From contig OZ024724.1 in the NCBI GenBank assembly GCA_964016875.1, positions 52,330,438 through 52,394,437 of the forward strand: a DNA stretch of 64,000 nt. The letters are read 5' to 3'. Both the position numbers and the translations under genes were made by a program. Below the pieces are notes generated by a model. It searched no databases. It saw only the letters and a list, made by a program, of their open reading frames with translations, and was not told the origin of the DNA. Every line of letters begins with the position of its first letter. Within the stretch, counting starts at the first letter, position 1. This DNA comes from Fallopia convolvulus. Taxonomy: Eukaryota; Streptophyta; Magnoliopsida; Caryophyllales; Polygonaceae. Below, piece after piece: positions 32,776 to 43,867 of the stretch.

Positions 32776-33524
32776 TTGAATTCCTTGTTTTATGAAGGTT
32801 TAGGCATGTCGCCATTTAAGGCCTTATATAGCCGTGATGCCCCGCCTATTGCCCGCGTCATCATTCCCACCGGGCCACCGTCACCGGCTGAGGAGGCAAT
32901 CCACGATAGAGAGCAGGTTCTGTCTTTGATTCGGTCCAATCTGTCCAAAATGCAACAGCGGATGGCCTCGCAAGCTAATAAACACAGGAAAGATGTCGAA
33001 TTTCAGGTGGGGATCGAGTGTTGTTGAAACTCCAACCTTATCGACAACATTATGTAGGCCGCCCTCTCTCTGCCAAGCTCGCCCATCGATATTATGGGCC
33101 TTTCTTGATAACCGAGCGCATCGGGCCCGTGGCTTACCGTTTAGAGCTTCCTCCCACGGCACGGATCCATAATGTATTCCATCTTTCTCTATTGAAGCCT
33201 TTTATTCCCGATGGGTCGCCTATTGTGCCAGCCACCTTACCTGCGGAATTTTTACACGACCGGCCAATCTCTCGTTCGATTCGAGCCACTACCGCACGCT
33301 TCGTGCTTGTCGCTGGCCAGCCTCGTACCGAGTGGCTTGTGGAGTGGGATGACGGGGATCCTGCATTGGCTATGTGGGAGCCCATGTACGACATTCAGCG
33401 TTCTTTTCCAGATTTACGGCTTGAGGACAAGACGAATCTCATCGATGGGGAGAATGATACGCCTCAAATTATTAATTCAAGACCGCAACGGAACCGCCGT
33501 AGGCCAAGAAGATATGACGATTAG
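32776..33524 (+). pseudogene. Chromovirus integrase C-terminus and chromodomain
   Basis: Frame 32776-33027 continues the integrase tail (GMSPFKALYSRDAPPIARVI). A frameshift near 33015 moves the reading to 33018-33524: RPLSAKLAHRYYGPFLITER, then VAYRLELPPTARIHNVFHLS, and the chromodomain EWLVEWDDGDPALAMWEP. Chromodomains target integration to marked chromatin in this clade. The last 23 or so codons lie inside LTR 2, so the LTR supplies the end of the pol protein, a basic tail rich in arginine. Confidence 0.85.
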
Positions 33525-33816
33525 TATTTTTCTTAATTTAGTATTTTATTTAATAAATGTAATTTTTATAAACTAGAGTTATCTCTCTTCTTGGGTTTTC
33601 TTTACGGTTCTTTCCCGGGACGCTTTTTTGAATCGTTAGGGCTTAGCTTTAAATACTCTGAATTGTCTTCTGATATAATTGATCCAAGAATTATTTGCCC
33701 TAATTTTCTTTAGCCTTTCCTCTTTTCTCTTACGTTCTTTGAGTCAAGCGTCCATCTCGGACTCCGCTCACCTCCTTAACCAACAAAGGTTTCGATACGA
33801 ATCCACATCGGGATCA
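33455..33816 (+). repeat. Chromovirus LTR 2
   Basis: 362 bp. It starts TGATACGCC like LTR 1; its 3' terminus is shortened and altered. It overlaps the last codons of pol. Confidence 0.85.
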
Positions 33817-35452
33817 AAGAGAAGAAACGTCGTTTGGCTTTTTTGAGAGAGAAGAAATGTGTATCGGTATGGAAAGAAACGATTTATGAGAGAGATTAAT
33901 ATATCTTAAATGGAATCCCTAAAAAATCTCACGAAGGAGAAATCTGGTGAGATGCGCCTATCCATCTATAGTGCATCTATTTTCAATAAATCCTAGACGT
34001 TAATATATCTTTATCTAATGGTCTATAATCACCCTCGTTTCTACTCTAATAAACTTTCTACCAGATCCTTATATATCTATCATATTCGTATATTATGAAT
34101 ATAAATATAAGTAGCTAGTGCTTACTAGAAGGAGCTCGAGTAGTTAACCAAGGATTTTCCATTGAAAAAAGTTGGGTTTATATTCATCGCTTACAAGATT
34201 TCATATGGGTGTTCTTGGGGATAATCTCGTAGTACAGATTCGGAATTTACCTTAGTGCGTACTCGGAGGCGCCGAGATTTTATATTGAAAAACTGGTTAT
34301 TTTGAAAGTTAATTTATGATTCTGCCTATTTGTAATAAATTCCAAAGTAGCTAAGCACGCACTAAAATTCCACATATATCTTATGATAGGCCCAAGCTAG
34401 TTGACCTATTTCATTATCAAATCGGTATCTACCAAAATTGACCCCCTAATAATTACCATTTATAAGAAGAAAAATAAACGTCCTTGAGAAACTCGAGTAA
34501 AAGAGTAAAAGACAATGGGAGTTGTAGACTTATAGATTTGGTGGGTGTTTGACACGTGACATCTTAGTTTCTTTTGGGGGGTAATTCAAAGTAGCCAACC
34601 GGGGAAAATCATCGGTTCTGAAACTGAACCAGAACCCGCGGAATCGGGAGTATGCTGGTTCCGGCATACTCGAGGAAAAAGACAAATGAGAGTTGTAGAA
34701 TTTTGGTTTTAAGGAAGAAGAAACCGAGTCTATTTTGTTTTAGAGTTTTTAGATAATTAATTAAGATTAAGATATGAAAATTGTTATTAAATTTATTTTA
34801 TTTGACCAAAATTCGTTATTCATTGGCCTAAAAAAGGTAGATATTTTAAAACAATAATATAATTGATAAAAAAAATTAAAAATTAAAAATTAATTAATAC
34901 TTTTATTAAAACTCGTGTCAAAAAACAAAACGACCCTATTTTCGACTAGAAAATATTGTTCTTTCTATCTTTAAAGCAACAACTTTTGTCTTTAGCGTTA
35001 TAAGCTTGCAAATTATACAAAACAAAATGGGTGGGAGAAATAATGGGTTGACTCGAATTTCACCCACTAGAAATGAGATATTATGTGATTTGGAATCGAA
35101 TTTGACCTTAACAACCTCCACATACACAAAAAAAAAATTAACAAGCACCCTTGATATGCATGATTCCCGGCCTTCTCACCCACAATCCACTTCCCATACA
35201 AGGTTTGGTTGGTCACATTATTGATTTTAATTTCTTCCAATACATCAAAATCGCCACCTACATATCGATCACTAACATCAAATCATAGAGTTTCTTGGGT
35301 TGTGTTTGAAACGCCCAACTAAATTGTGTCTATTGAATGGATTCAATACTTGTAGCATTTGACTTTTCTCTTAGGAAATTTGGTGGAATCTTATTATCAA
35401 TGTTTATTTAGGTCCATTTATAATATATATGTTTGCTTGTTTACAAATAATA
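33817..35452. other. Unassigned intergenic DNA
   Basis: No gene found. At about 34590-34670 there is a GGTTCTGAAACTGAACC... / GGTTCCGG-type stretch like the subterminal repeats of the hAT family at 13648, but without recognisable ends. The remainder is AT-rich. Confidence 0.4.
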
Positions 35453-36989
35453 TGATACGGTTCGAGGTGGACCTCGTATCGAACCCTTGTTGGTCAAGGG
35501 GATTGAGCCTAATCCGGTGTGGATTCTGACTCGGAATAAACGTGGTTGGTTGCCACGGGGTTGAAGAACGATAATAAATTGCAAAAGGATAAATTAATTA
35601 ACTGACTTTTTGATTGATTGATTAATATCAGCCTAACAACTTAAGGGTATTTATAATAACCCTGATATCTAAACAAGAAAAACCCTAATTGCTATAATAT
35701 TGAAAAGATACTCTTACCAGAAAATAAAATCTCTAAATAAAAGGAAACAACATATTCTAATATAAATAATTATAACTAATTAATATTATTGCGTATCAAT
35801 TCTCCCCCGTTGAGAATCGACTCGTCCTCGAGGCGGAAATCAGGAGGAGGCTGCGGAAGCGTCAATCAGATCCTCCAGGGTCGAACACAAATGAGTCGAT
35901 CGATGCAAAGTGGTCGCCAAAATCACTAAACAAAACAGTGAAAATACGCTCAATCTTAAGCGTATGGCGTCTCCACTCAACCGAATACGTACCCAGGGCC
36001 ACAACCCTAATTTTTGGGAGGGGGTCTTGGCGAGGCGGTGCATCAACGGTCGCGATGGAACGAGCCGCGGGTGCCGGGAAGGTGGCCACGGGCGTCGAGG
36101 GGATGGCCGCGGGCGTCGGGGGGATGGCCGCGGGCGCCAGGGGTCTGGCCGCGATCGCGGGGGTGCTGGCCGCGGGCGTGGGCTTAGTGGCCGCGGGCTC
36201 GGTTTCCGCGAGCGCGGGCGCGGGCTCAGTTTCCGCGAGCGCGAGATCTGTTGTCGGGGGCTCGGGCTCAACTTTGTTGGTTGTCGGGGCAGGGTTTTGC
36301 GGCGGCTCTTTCACAACTGCGGACTGGCGTTCCAATCGATCAAAAATCTGATGTATCCGACGATGACGATCCTCAGCTTCCATATCGATCTGATGGAGCT
36401 TCAACTCTAGATCTGACGGGCCAGGGTTTGGCGGCGTCGTGGTCGCACCTGCAAGAGGAATTCCCAGGCTAGAATAAAGTTGATATGTCTGATGACGGTG
36501 AACCGCTAGCGCCTGACGAGTTTTACTGATCTCCAATGACAGGTTTTGGATGAGTTCGCGGAGAACGGGGCGAACCGCGTTCTTGCCTGTAACATCGGAC
36601 ATGATGATGGTAGAGTTCAAGAATGAAAGCACCAATTGATACGGACCCGGTGTGGACCTCGTATCGAACCCTTGTTGGTCAAGGGGGTTGAGCCTAATCC
36701 GGTGTGTATTCCGACTCGGGATAAACGTGGTTGGTTGCCACGGGGTTGAAGAACGATAATAAATTGCAAAGGGATAAATTAATTAACTGACTTTTTGATT
36801 GATTTATTAATATCAGCCTAACAACTTAAGGATATTTATAACAACCCTGATATCTAAATAAGAAAAACCCTAATTGCTATAACATTAAAAATATACTCTT
36901 ACTAGAAAATAAAATAAAATCTCTAAATAAAAGGAAACAATATATTCTAAAATAAATAATTATAATTAATTAATATTATTGCGTGTTCA
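35453..36989 (-). mobile_element. Short non-autonomous LTR element (1.5 kb)
   Basis: Two LTRs (35453-35798, 346 bp; 36637-36989, about 353 bp) enclose an 838-bp interior. Read on the minus strand, the upstream LTR is followed by the primer site TGGTGCTTTCATTC, the same class as the chromovirus at 28.4 kb, then one ORF, then a polypurine tract (AACGGGGGAGAA), then the other LTR. There is no capsid, protease or polymerase. Its LTR outer ends match those of the chromovirus and of the solo LTR at 38172. No target duplication is evident. I infer mobilisation in trans by the chromovirus. Confidence 0.85.
35862..36604 (-). CDS. Short Pro/Ala-rich ORF of the non-autonomous element
   Basis: From the ATG at about 36602 (MSDVTGKNAVRPVLRELIQN) the frame runs about 246 codons to 35862; the open frame extends upstream to 36635 but that part lies across the primer region. 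The N-terminal 110 residues are predicted helical and charged (LELKLHQIDMEAEDRHRRIH), reminiscent of the leader part of plant gag proteins. Then comes a low-complexity E/P/A/T stretch with repeats of LAETEPAPA and IPPTPAA types. No capsid domain or zinc knuckle. Function unknown. The GC content is far above the surrounding DNA. Confidence 0.5.
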
Positions 36990-37729
36990 TGACTCAAAGA
37001 GTAACTGGTGGAATCCTTTTCTCCATTGAATTCGTCTATGTATCTTCAATTTTACGAGTGTAAAGCATGGGAATATAATTGTTGAAAACTATATTAATGG
37101 TGGCAACTATAAAGCACTAACAATGCTCTTGTAAAGACGAGGATCAAAAAAAAGATCATCGGCTTGGACCGAAATTGATTTCAGCTCTACAAAAGACGAA
37201 ATGGTCTTAGCATCTTTCACTTTGATTCGGACAAAAAGATCTCTATTAATTCTACTAAGAGAGAACAATAGACTCCTTATTACGTTGAAGCTTGTTAGCG
37301 CACAAAAATTCCGCCTTCAATGCACTAATTGAAAACTCTTTTTTCCTCTTTCGTTCCAAACTGCTTTTCAACCTGTAATTTGTAAAACAATGGATACATG
37401 GGGTGGGACCCCCTAATCCACCTCCAATACCTAAGTCAAAAGAGCAGTTATCGGTTGAGCGTCGAGGAATAAACAAGAAAGCTAGAGAATCAGCGAGTAC
37501 GAATCTCCTTGAACAGTCGAGCTAAGCGAATATAAGTCTGTCCAATGCTAGAAAAGATGTTTTCAATATATTGTAGTTTGCTCTCTCTACACGGTGAAGA
37601 CGCGTATTTATAATGGAAGAAGGAGAGTTGCCTTAAAGCCCAAACAAGCGATATCTTGTCCCCTTCTCCAACCAAAATTCTATTTTTTTGTATTTTTTTT
37701 GTTTAAGATAAAATCTTCCATTAATTTGC
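36990..37729. other. Unassigned intergenic DNA
   Basis: AT-rich with no recognised gene or terminal repeat. Confidence 0.45.
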
Positions 37730-37732
37730 TAA

Positions 37733-38084
37733 GTGCATCTCCAACAGATGCTCCATTTTCTTGGAAACTTTAAATTTGGAGATTTATGGGTATTTTTCAG
37801 CCCCAACAAATTCTCCATATGCTTCTCCAAAATAGGGAAAATCTCCAAAATAAGAGTGACATTCTCCAAATTTGGGGATATCTCCAAATTTCTCCCAAGC
37901 TAATCATTGGCTATATTTTTATTTATTTTTTCTTTTGAAAGAAATCTAGATTTTTGATTGGAGAATATAAATGTAGTATTCTTCATATTAGGGAAGTTGG
38001 AGTTTTGATCAATATTTTTTTGAAGAACATGTCTCTTGTTTCTCCATTTTGGAGAAACTTGTGGAGAAACTCTTGGGATTGCTC
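37733..38084. mobile_element. Tourist/Harbinger-like MITE
   Basis: A 352-bp element with TAA on each side (37730-37732, 38085-38087). The ends are GTGCATCTCCAACAG and CTCTTGGGATTGCTC, an imperfect inverted pair. The body is rich in TCTCCAAA and its complement. The length, target duplication and ends fit PIF/Harbinger-derived MITEs. Confidence 0.75.
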
Positions 38085-38171
38085 TAACCACCATATTTAA
38101 TTTTATAAAAAAAATAGATAAAAATACCTTTAGTAGGAAAGTAATTATGACAGTTATTTTTATCCACTCAC

Positions 38172-38584
38172 TGATACGGACCCGTTGTGGATTCGTATCG
38201 GAACCTTGTTGGTCAAGGGTTTGAGATGCACCCGATGTGGGATTGACTCGATAAACGTGGTTAGTTGTCACGGGGTTGAGACGCACCCGATGTGCGTTTG
38301 GCTCGATAAACGTGGTTGGTTGTCCCGGAAAGAAGAACGAGAGATAAATTTAGGCAAATGATAATTGATTAATTCATTGATTAATTCATTGATTTGATAA
38401 CAACTTAAATGAGTATTTATAAAACTCTAATATCTAGCTAACAAGAAACCCTAATTGCTAAAATATTAAAAAATAACCATACTTAAAAGATAAAATCAAA
38501 TCGTTAAATAAAAGAAAGAACAATATTAAAAAGATAACAATTATAATTAATTATCCTAATATAATCGTAGCGTATAGCGTATCA
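38172..38584. repeat. Solo LTR with 5-bp target duplication
   Basis: 413 bp from TGATACGG to GCGTATCA, flanked by CTCAC on both sides (38167-38171, 38585-38589). The first 50 bp match the ends of the LTRs at 35453 and 36637 and, in inverted form, the chromovirus LTR. Internally a 55-bp unit (ACCCGATGTG...CGATAAACGTGG) is duplicated at about 38217-38336. A solo LTR with an intact duplication is the product of recombination between the two LTRs of one insertion. Confidence 0.9.
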
Positions 38585-38589
38585 CTCAC

Positions 38590-39300
38590 AAAGCTCAACG
38601 CCAAGAACGTAGTGAAGGTTGCCAAGATCGTGCGGGTAGAAACTAGCATGAAGAAGCCGGGCAAAGAGATCAATATCTTTATATATAAGCCTATGATTGT
38701 GATATCATCAAAATATACCAAAATATACAAGACAAAATCCCCTTGATATCGACTAAATAAGGTAGCACAAGATTTGCATTTTGCAAGAACGAAACTTATG
38801 CTGAAGGGAAAAAAGTGGAAGCTTGGACCAAGCTCAGAGGGCATATTTGACACCATAGAGTTCCTTTTTCAACAGATAAACACCCCTTGATCGAGAATGA
38901 TCAACAAATTCTAAGGGTTGGGACGATTAAGCCTACACAAATAAATTGCCATTAAGAAAATTATTGTTGATGTCTACCAAACGAAGACTCTAATTCTATT
39001 ATATGGACAAAATAAGAATAATCTCGATTACTGTGGGCTTGATCACCATACAAAAAATGTCGAAATAGTCAACAACTTCTTCCTGATTGAATCTCTTTGC
39101 AATAAAGTAGACCTTATATCTTTCAACAATCGTATCGAAATTTCCTTTTATCTTATACGCCCACTTACAACCAACAATGTTGACATTGCAAGAACATGGT
39201 ACAATTGTGAATTGTCCAAATTCCTTTATATTATGTAGAAGACAATCATATCCATTATGCTTGACATGTTGCCACTTGAGCAACTTAGAAGCTTTGAGGA
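38590..39300 (-). pseudogene. Ty1/copia reverse transcriptase remnant (minus strand)
   Basis: Reading down from 39283: CKWAYKIKGNFDTIVERYKV, AKRFNQEEVVDYFDIF and VIKPTVIEI, the start of a copia RT. At 38551-38856 it continues with LYILVYFDDITIIG, holding the catalytic Y-x-D-D region as YFDD, and near 38600-38640 a DLGNLHYVLGVEL block, the end of the RT core. Frames are broken between. The solo LTR at 38172-38584 sits directly after the VLGVEL block; I could not find the continuation of the copia frame on the other side. A less certain upstream extension (39300-39550) carries no recognisable domain. Confidence 0.8.
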
Positions 39301-39550
39301 AGGTTTTGGGTTCATTTTATTAAACCCAACCTTAGGTAGGTAGGTAATGTAGATAATGGGTAAGTAGCAACTCGCTAAGTTCAACCCAAAGTAAATAGTG
39401 AGAGGGTAAAAACTTTTTAAGCCCAATCCTAAGGTAATTATTAAACCTAGGCCGGTGATAGATAAGTAGATTGGGGATGTGTTCATAAAAACAGACAAGT
39501 ATAGATAAGTCCAGCACATAGTCCAATGTGATTTTTACAATGAAGATCAA

Positions 39551-40250
39551 TTAACAATAAAATATTGTAGCCCATCAACCTTAGGTACTATAGCTCAATT
39601 TCTCCTAACTTCTTATGTGAAAAGTTATTTTTACATAATATTTATTAGTAACATTATTGGGAACTAGGAGATAGGGGACAAATGGGAGAGGAATCCGAAT
39701 AATTATAGAGCATCAATGAATGGATTTTGAAATTTGCAATGGTACGAATTTGAACTTTCATTCCAACTACTCTTTATTAGTATGAATTATCAACTATATA
39801 CAGATTATAAACTATATTGTATACATCTGGCCAGTGAAGTACTCGTACAGTTTACAATGAGTACGTCTACATGACTTTAATTCAAGGCAAAAAGAATTTG
39901 TATTTATACCTCTCATTTAAGAACTTGCAATACAAACAAAAAAAGTTTCATATTATAATTAATCCCTAACCATATCACGCAAGACTCAAATTGGCGTTGC
40001 ATTGCCATTAGATAAGTCACACATGATCCGACCCAACCTACAAATCTGACACAATTCGACTTGGAAATAACGAATATAAATATATATCCAAACTAACCCG
40101 ACCCGTACGTAGACCCGTAAATTTTTTAGTAAGATTATGAGTCAACCCATTAGGTTATGTGGTAAAAAAAGAAAAGAAAGAAAGCGGTCCAAGGTAAACA
40201 ACCCTGTTTGAAGCTTTTAAATGTGGCTAGTTTGATCTTACTTTAAGGCC
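39551..40250. other. Intergenic DNA with a CCCGACCC-type fragment
   Basis: Mostly unassigned. At about 40025-40165 the words GATCCGACCCAACC, CTAACCCGACCCG and GAGTCAACCCATTAGG resemble the interior of the hAT MITEs at 46970 and 52785, but no ends are visible, so it is at best a decayed fragment. Confidence 0.4.
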
Positions 40251-40449
40251 GATTTTATCCAACTCTCGCAAGAATACGAGATCAAGTATAGTATATGATC
40301 AAGATCGAATAACGAAAATTATATATACTTTACCTGACCTCGAATCTTTGAAGGGACACTAATGTAGATTTTATCCAACATTCGTAAGAATACGTGATCA
40401 AATATAGTATATAATCAAGATTGAAAAACGGAAATTATATATACTTTAG
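40251..40449 (+). repeat. Direct duplication of an 83-bp unit
   Basis: 40251-40332 and 40367-40449 are two diverged copies of one unit, starting GATTTTATCCAAC and ending ATATATACTTTA, separated by 34 bp. No other copies are visible in the window. Confidence 0.8.
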
Positions 40450-41307
40450 CGAATTATAGAAACCAATTTCTAAGCCAAATAGAGTATGAGTTGATATTCT
40501 AACTAAATAAAAGTGATAAAAACAACTAAAATCAATGAGTGAAAGTATACGAGATGAGAAGCTTCAAGGTTAGGACTCCTCACAACTTTAATCTACGAAA
40601 TTCAAGTCTCACTTTTACCAAAACCAAGTTGAATATTTTATTATGAAGGTTATAAGTTTATAATTTATCTTTTCTCAAAGTCCAACTTATTATACTACTA
40701 TCAATTTAGAACCCACTCTCGTGACGAAATAAATTTAACAGAAGTTTTTACACACTTAGAATCCTAGATGATAAACTAAACTTTTCCCACTCTCATGATG
40801 CATCAAATTCAATTCAACATCTAGAAGTTCAATGACAATTTAACCACTAGAGAAACTAATCTCAAATTTAATCCTATATTTTCCAAATAGAAACAACTAC
40901 CTCTTGACACTCTCTATTTTATCTACTTACTTAAACTACCACCTCTCAATATGCACAATCTAAAAAAGGTTGTAAATAGTTTAAACCAATTAGATTAAGT
41001 CCCTAGGATCAAATCATATTATTTTCTAACTCAATTCAAGTAAAAGGTATTGACTTAATCCACTTCACATCGTTGGAATCACCCTTACCCTAGAACTAGA
41101 AAACTTAGTCTGGTATGGTGAAATTCATGACCAAATCAATCAATAGGAGAAAACATGGAAGAAGATTAAAACAATAATGAAAGATAAACATACCAATTCT
41201 TGAAATGAAAATTGCAATGAATTCAAACTGCAAAAGATATCTCCAAGTTGAAAGCAAAATACTACAAAAACCCTAGAGTTATATTGTTCTCTCCCCTCTC
41301 TAGAAAA

Positions 41308-41910
41308 CCTACTATATATATAAAAACAATAAGGTTTGGAGCCTCCACGTTGCGCCACGTCAGCTTTTTCCACGTGTCGCCTTTTTCTTAAGCCATATCA
41401 TATAATTTTTGACACGTCATATGCCACATCGTATTATTTTCACCCCGTCACTTACATGTCATATTTAACTATAATGATGAAAAAATGCTTTCCTTATAAA
41501 AAAATATTTTATATAAATAGATAATTATAGGTCTATATATTTGATAAATCTATGTTTTTTTAATCAAAATACTTCCTTATGAGAAGTTTGGTCAAAATAT
41601 CTTCCTTTTATTGCAACTCACAATTTGAAAATTTACCATAACATTTTATGAGCATTGTATATATTATTCTCATTATTTGAAAATTTACCATAATATTTTA
41701 TGAGCATTGTATGTATTATTCTCATTATTTAAACTTAATAATCTATATTTAATTTGTTTTTATTTGATTTAAAAAAAATTTATACATATTACGATCAATA
41801 AATTACTTATATTAAATTTTATATTAAGTTTTTGTTTATTAATATTATTTTTATAGTATATCTAAAAAATATCGAGTCATAGTCGTGCATGGCACGACGG
41901 GGACAACTAG
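41308..41910 (+). mobile_element. Non-autonomous Helitron, 603 bp
   Basis: Starts CCTACTATATATATAAAAAC (the usual TC start reads CC) and shares the next AATAAGGTTTGGAGCC with the Helitron at 27593. It ends with the hairpin GTCGTGCATGGCACGAC, GGGGACAA and CTAG before T. No coding capacity. Confidence 0.88.
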
Positions 41911-42058
41911 TAGAAGCTAAAAAAAAATAATAATCTAGCTTGTCTTCTAAGGAGTTAACATAAAGTAATCTAGAATATAAAAAACTATCCAAAAAGGTAA
42001 GACAAATCCAAGCCCAAAATCTAGCATGGCATAAAGGAGCCTCATGGCTGTGACTATG

Positions 42059-42078
42059 GGAGTCACGATCGTGACTCC
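42059..42078. repeat. 20-bp perfect palindrome
   Basis: GGAGTCACGATCGTGACTCC reads identically on both strands. It sits in a cluster of related GTCACGA/TCGTGAC words at 42040-42200 inside the possible degraded LTR. Confidence 0.9.
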
Positions 42079-42562
42079 AATTCGAGGTCCACTCACGACC
42101 ATGATCACGGTCGTAAGTCTTGGTCATAAATCAACTTCGAGGTTGGCTTTGGTCGTGACTAGGGCTCATGATCGTTAGTCTGGTTGTGACCCCTCGCAAA
42201 CACTCATCATGATCATGATTTAGCTCATCACAAATGTGAATGCATATCTCCACTTGTTTAATTTCTTCATTACTTAGCTCGTTCCGCTACTTTTAGCCTA
42301 TTTCAAGTCTTCCAAACTTCTCAGCTCGACTCCATAAACTCCACCATAATCAACTTGGCGTCATCTTTTCCTTTAAGCTCCAAAACACCATCAAAATATC
42401 TAAAAATGCAAAACAGACTTATGTAGACCTCCATATCACAAATAATATGAAAATCGACACATATGCAAAGTCTAAACTAGAAAAAATAAAGAAACTAACA
42501 TAATTGTCAATGTAAAACTATATAAAATTAGATAACGTTAGTCACCATAATATTTATCATGA

Positions 42563-42832
42563 TCATCTCGACTTCCAACGAACAGCTCCAAATTTCATTG
42601 ATGGCATTAACAAGGCCTTTCTCGCCTTCAATCTCAATCTTCTTGTAGCCAGACGGAGCGCTATGTTAACATCGTTCCTAGTACCAATGGCTTCTTCCAT
42701 GATGACCGGTTGGTTGCAATTGCAACAAGCACCGTTCTCCCAAAGAATGACCTTGCCATTAGAGTAGCAAATAACAAAACCAAAAGTTGAGTTGCTAGAG
42801 GGGTGTTTTGTACTATCAAAAGTTAATGACAA
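42563..42832 (-). pseudogene. LINE RNase H fragment
   Basis: The minus frame reads SNSTFGFVICYSNGKVILW and QPVIMEEAIGTRNDVNIALR, the N-terminal half of an RVT_3-type RNase H. One frame over, just downstream, IEIEGEKGLVNAINEIW is readable, the usual position of the E-G-D box with the aspartate altered. One frameshift separates the halves. Short, isolated and non-functional; no other LINE domains lie nearby. Confidence 0.65.
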
Positions 42833-43862
42833 ATCTCATATGAAGCTTCTCCCATTTGATATTTTAATTTGCATTTTCTTCAAGTTTGATTCTCTTTCAG
42901 TTTTTGGAGTAAAGTTCTGTTGGTATCTTGGTTCTCATATGCTTGTGCTTTGTGTTAATCATGTTTTTGTTTGTAGAAGAAGCCCACCCCATCCCATAGT
43001 TCTTTATCATCGATCATGTTTTTTTTTAATGTATTATGTTGGTACCGAATGCATCACCAAAGAATTATAAGCTAATAAAGAAAAGACATGGATTTGCTTG
43101 TACAAATTTGCTAATAACTAAATATCGAAAATGATGTTTATAACAAACCCAACATCCGCCTCTTATGGGCCTTGTCTAATAAAAAATGAGTCACATAATA
43201 CTCCTTATTGACAAAAAATGATTAATTATTAATATGTTCAGAGTAATCAAAATTTAATTTAATCTAATTTATGTCCCGAAACCAATAATTTAGACCACTT
43301 CAATAAAACTAAAATTTTCAATAAGAAAATTGGGAAAAACCTACCTCAAGAGAATATTTGTTGGATCGAAGATCATGTTAGTGAAGAGTCAAGAAAAAGT
43401 TATAGGAAATGTTCCTTAGGTAGGGAAAATTGGAAACACATGAAGTAAAGACACTAATTAACACATGGACACAATAATTCTTCTATAGAGGAACCTCACA
43501 TTAACCAACTAGTCAAGCGGGTAAACCTCTACCTCATTGGAAGATTTTGAATGACTACTTTTCATATTGATTTGTTCCTTATTTACAAAGGATAGACTCG
43601 AACTTCTCTGTTACTAGCAATCCCCAAATTCCAACAACCTTAATGAGTCTCTCAACCAAGTTCCTAAGCTAACAAAAATCAATCAAGACAGAAGTATCAA
43701 ACCTTTCCTCAAATCTGTCGCAATTCCCTTTCGCTCTAGAATCGCCTTCGTCGTCAACACCTTCTTCCTTGCTCGGAAATGCTCTCAGTCTCACACTTTC
43801 ACTATTCACTCAAGATGTACAAAATCCTAAAAGGACTCTTTCTATTTATAGTGAATGGGTCT
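42833..43862. other. Unassigned intergenic DNA
   Basis: No domain-bearing frame found. 43690-43850 is C/T-rich with a TATTTATAGTG box and looks like a promoter or LTR edge, interrupted at 43868 by the 5S-bearing solo LTR, but I cannot assign it. Confidence 0.4.
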
Positions 43863-43867
43863 AACAA

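Larger units (their letters stand above)
28372..33816 (+). mobile_element. Chromovirus-type Ty3/gypsy retrotransposon
   Basis: LTR 1 is 28372-28738 (367 bp, TGATACG...GTATCA), the primer site is TGGTGCTTTCATCC at 28741, then gag, protease, RT, RNase H, integrase and a chromodomain in normal order, with LTR 2 at 33455-33816. The end of the pol frame runs into LTR 2. LTR 2 has lost the last few bases of the terminus (GGGATCA in place of GGTTCGTATCA). I find no matching target duplication (AGGAC against AAGAG). The LTRs differ at many positions, so this is an old insertion. Multiple stops and catalytic substitutions make it inactive. Confidence 0.9.
40450..42250 (-). repeat. Possible degraded Athila/Tat-like LTR, minus strand, split by a Helitron
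   Basis: Read on the minus strand, the order of landmarks copies the Athila LTR at 15586: a CpG-rich palindromic array (42200-42040), GGGCTTGGATTTG, a CTAGATTACTTTATG stretch, then CTCTAGGGTTTTTG (about 41270), then a long AT-rich remainder. A Helitron interrupts it. No exact ends are visible. The call rests on architecture rather than alignment. Confidence 0.35.

Noticed and set aside
28372..33816. Endogenous plant pararetrovirus
   Set aside because: LTRs, an integrase with a chromodomain and a tRNA-type primer site identify a Ty3/gypsy retrotransposon; no movement protein or pararetroviral coat motif is seen.
28367..33821. Target duplication for the chromovirus
   Set aside because: The flanks AGGAC and AAGAG do not match, and the right LTR end is altered, so none can be claimed.
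35840..36410. Arginine/proline-rich and glycine-rich ORFs opposite or overlapping the mini-element ORF
   Set aside because: Alternative frames of the same GC-rich repeat; only the minus frame follows the primer site with a sensible start.
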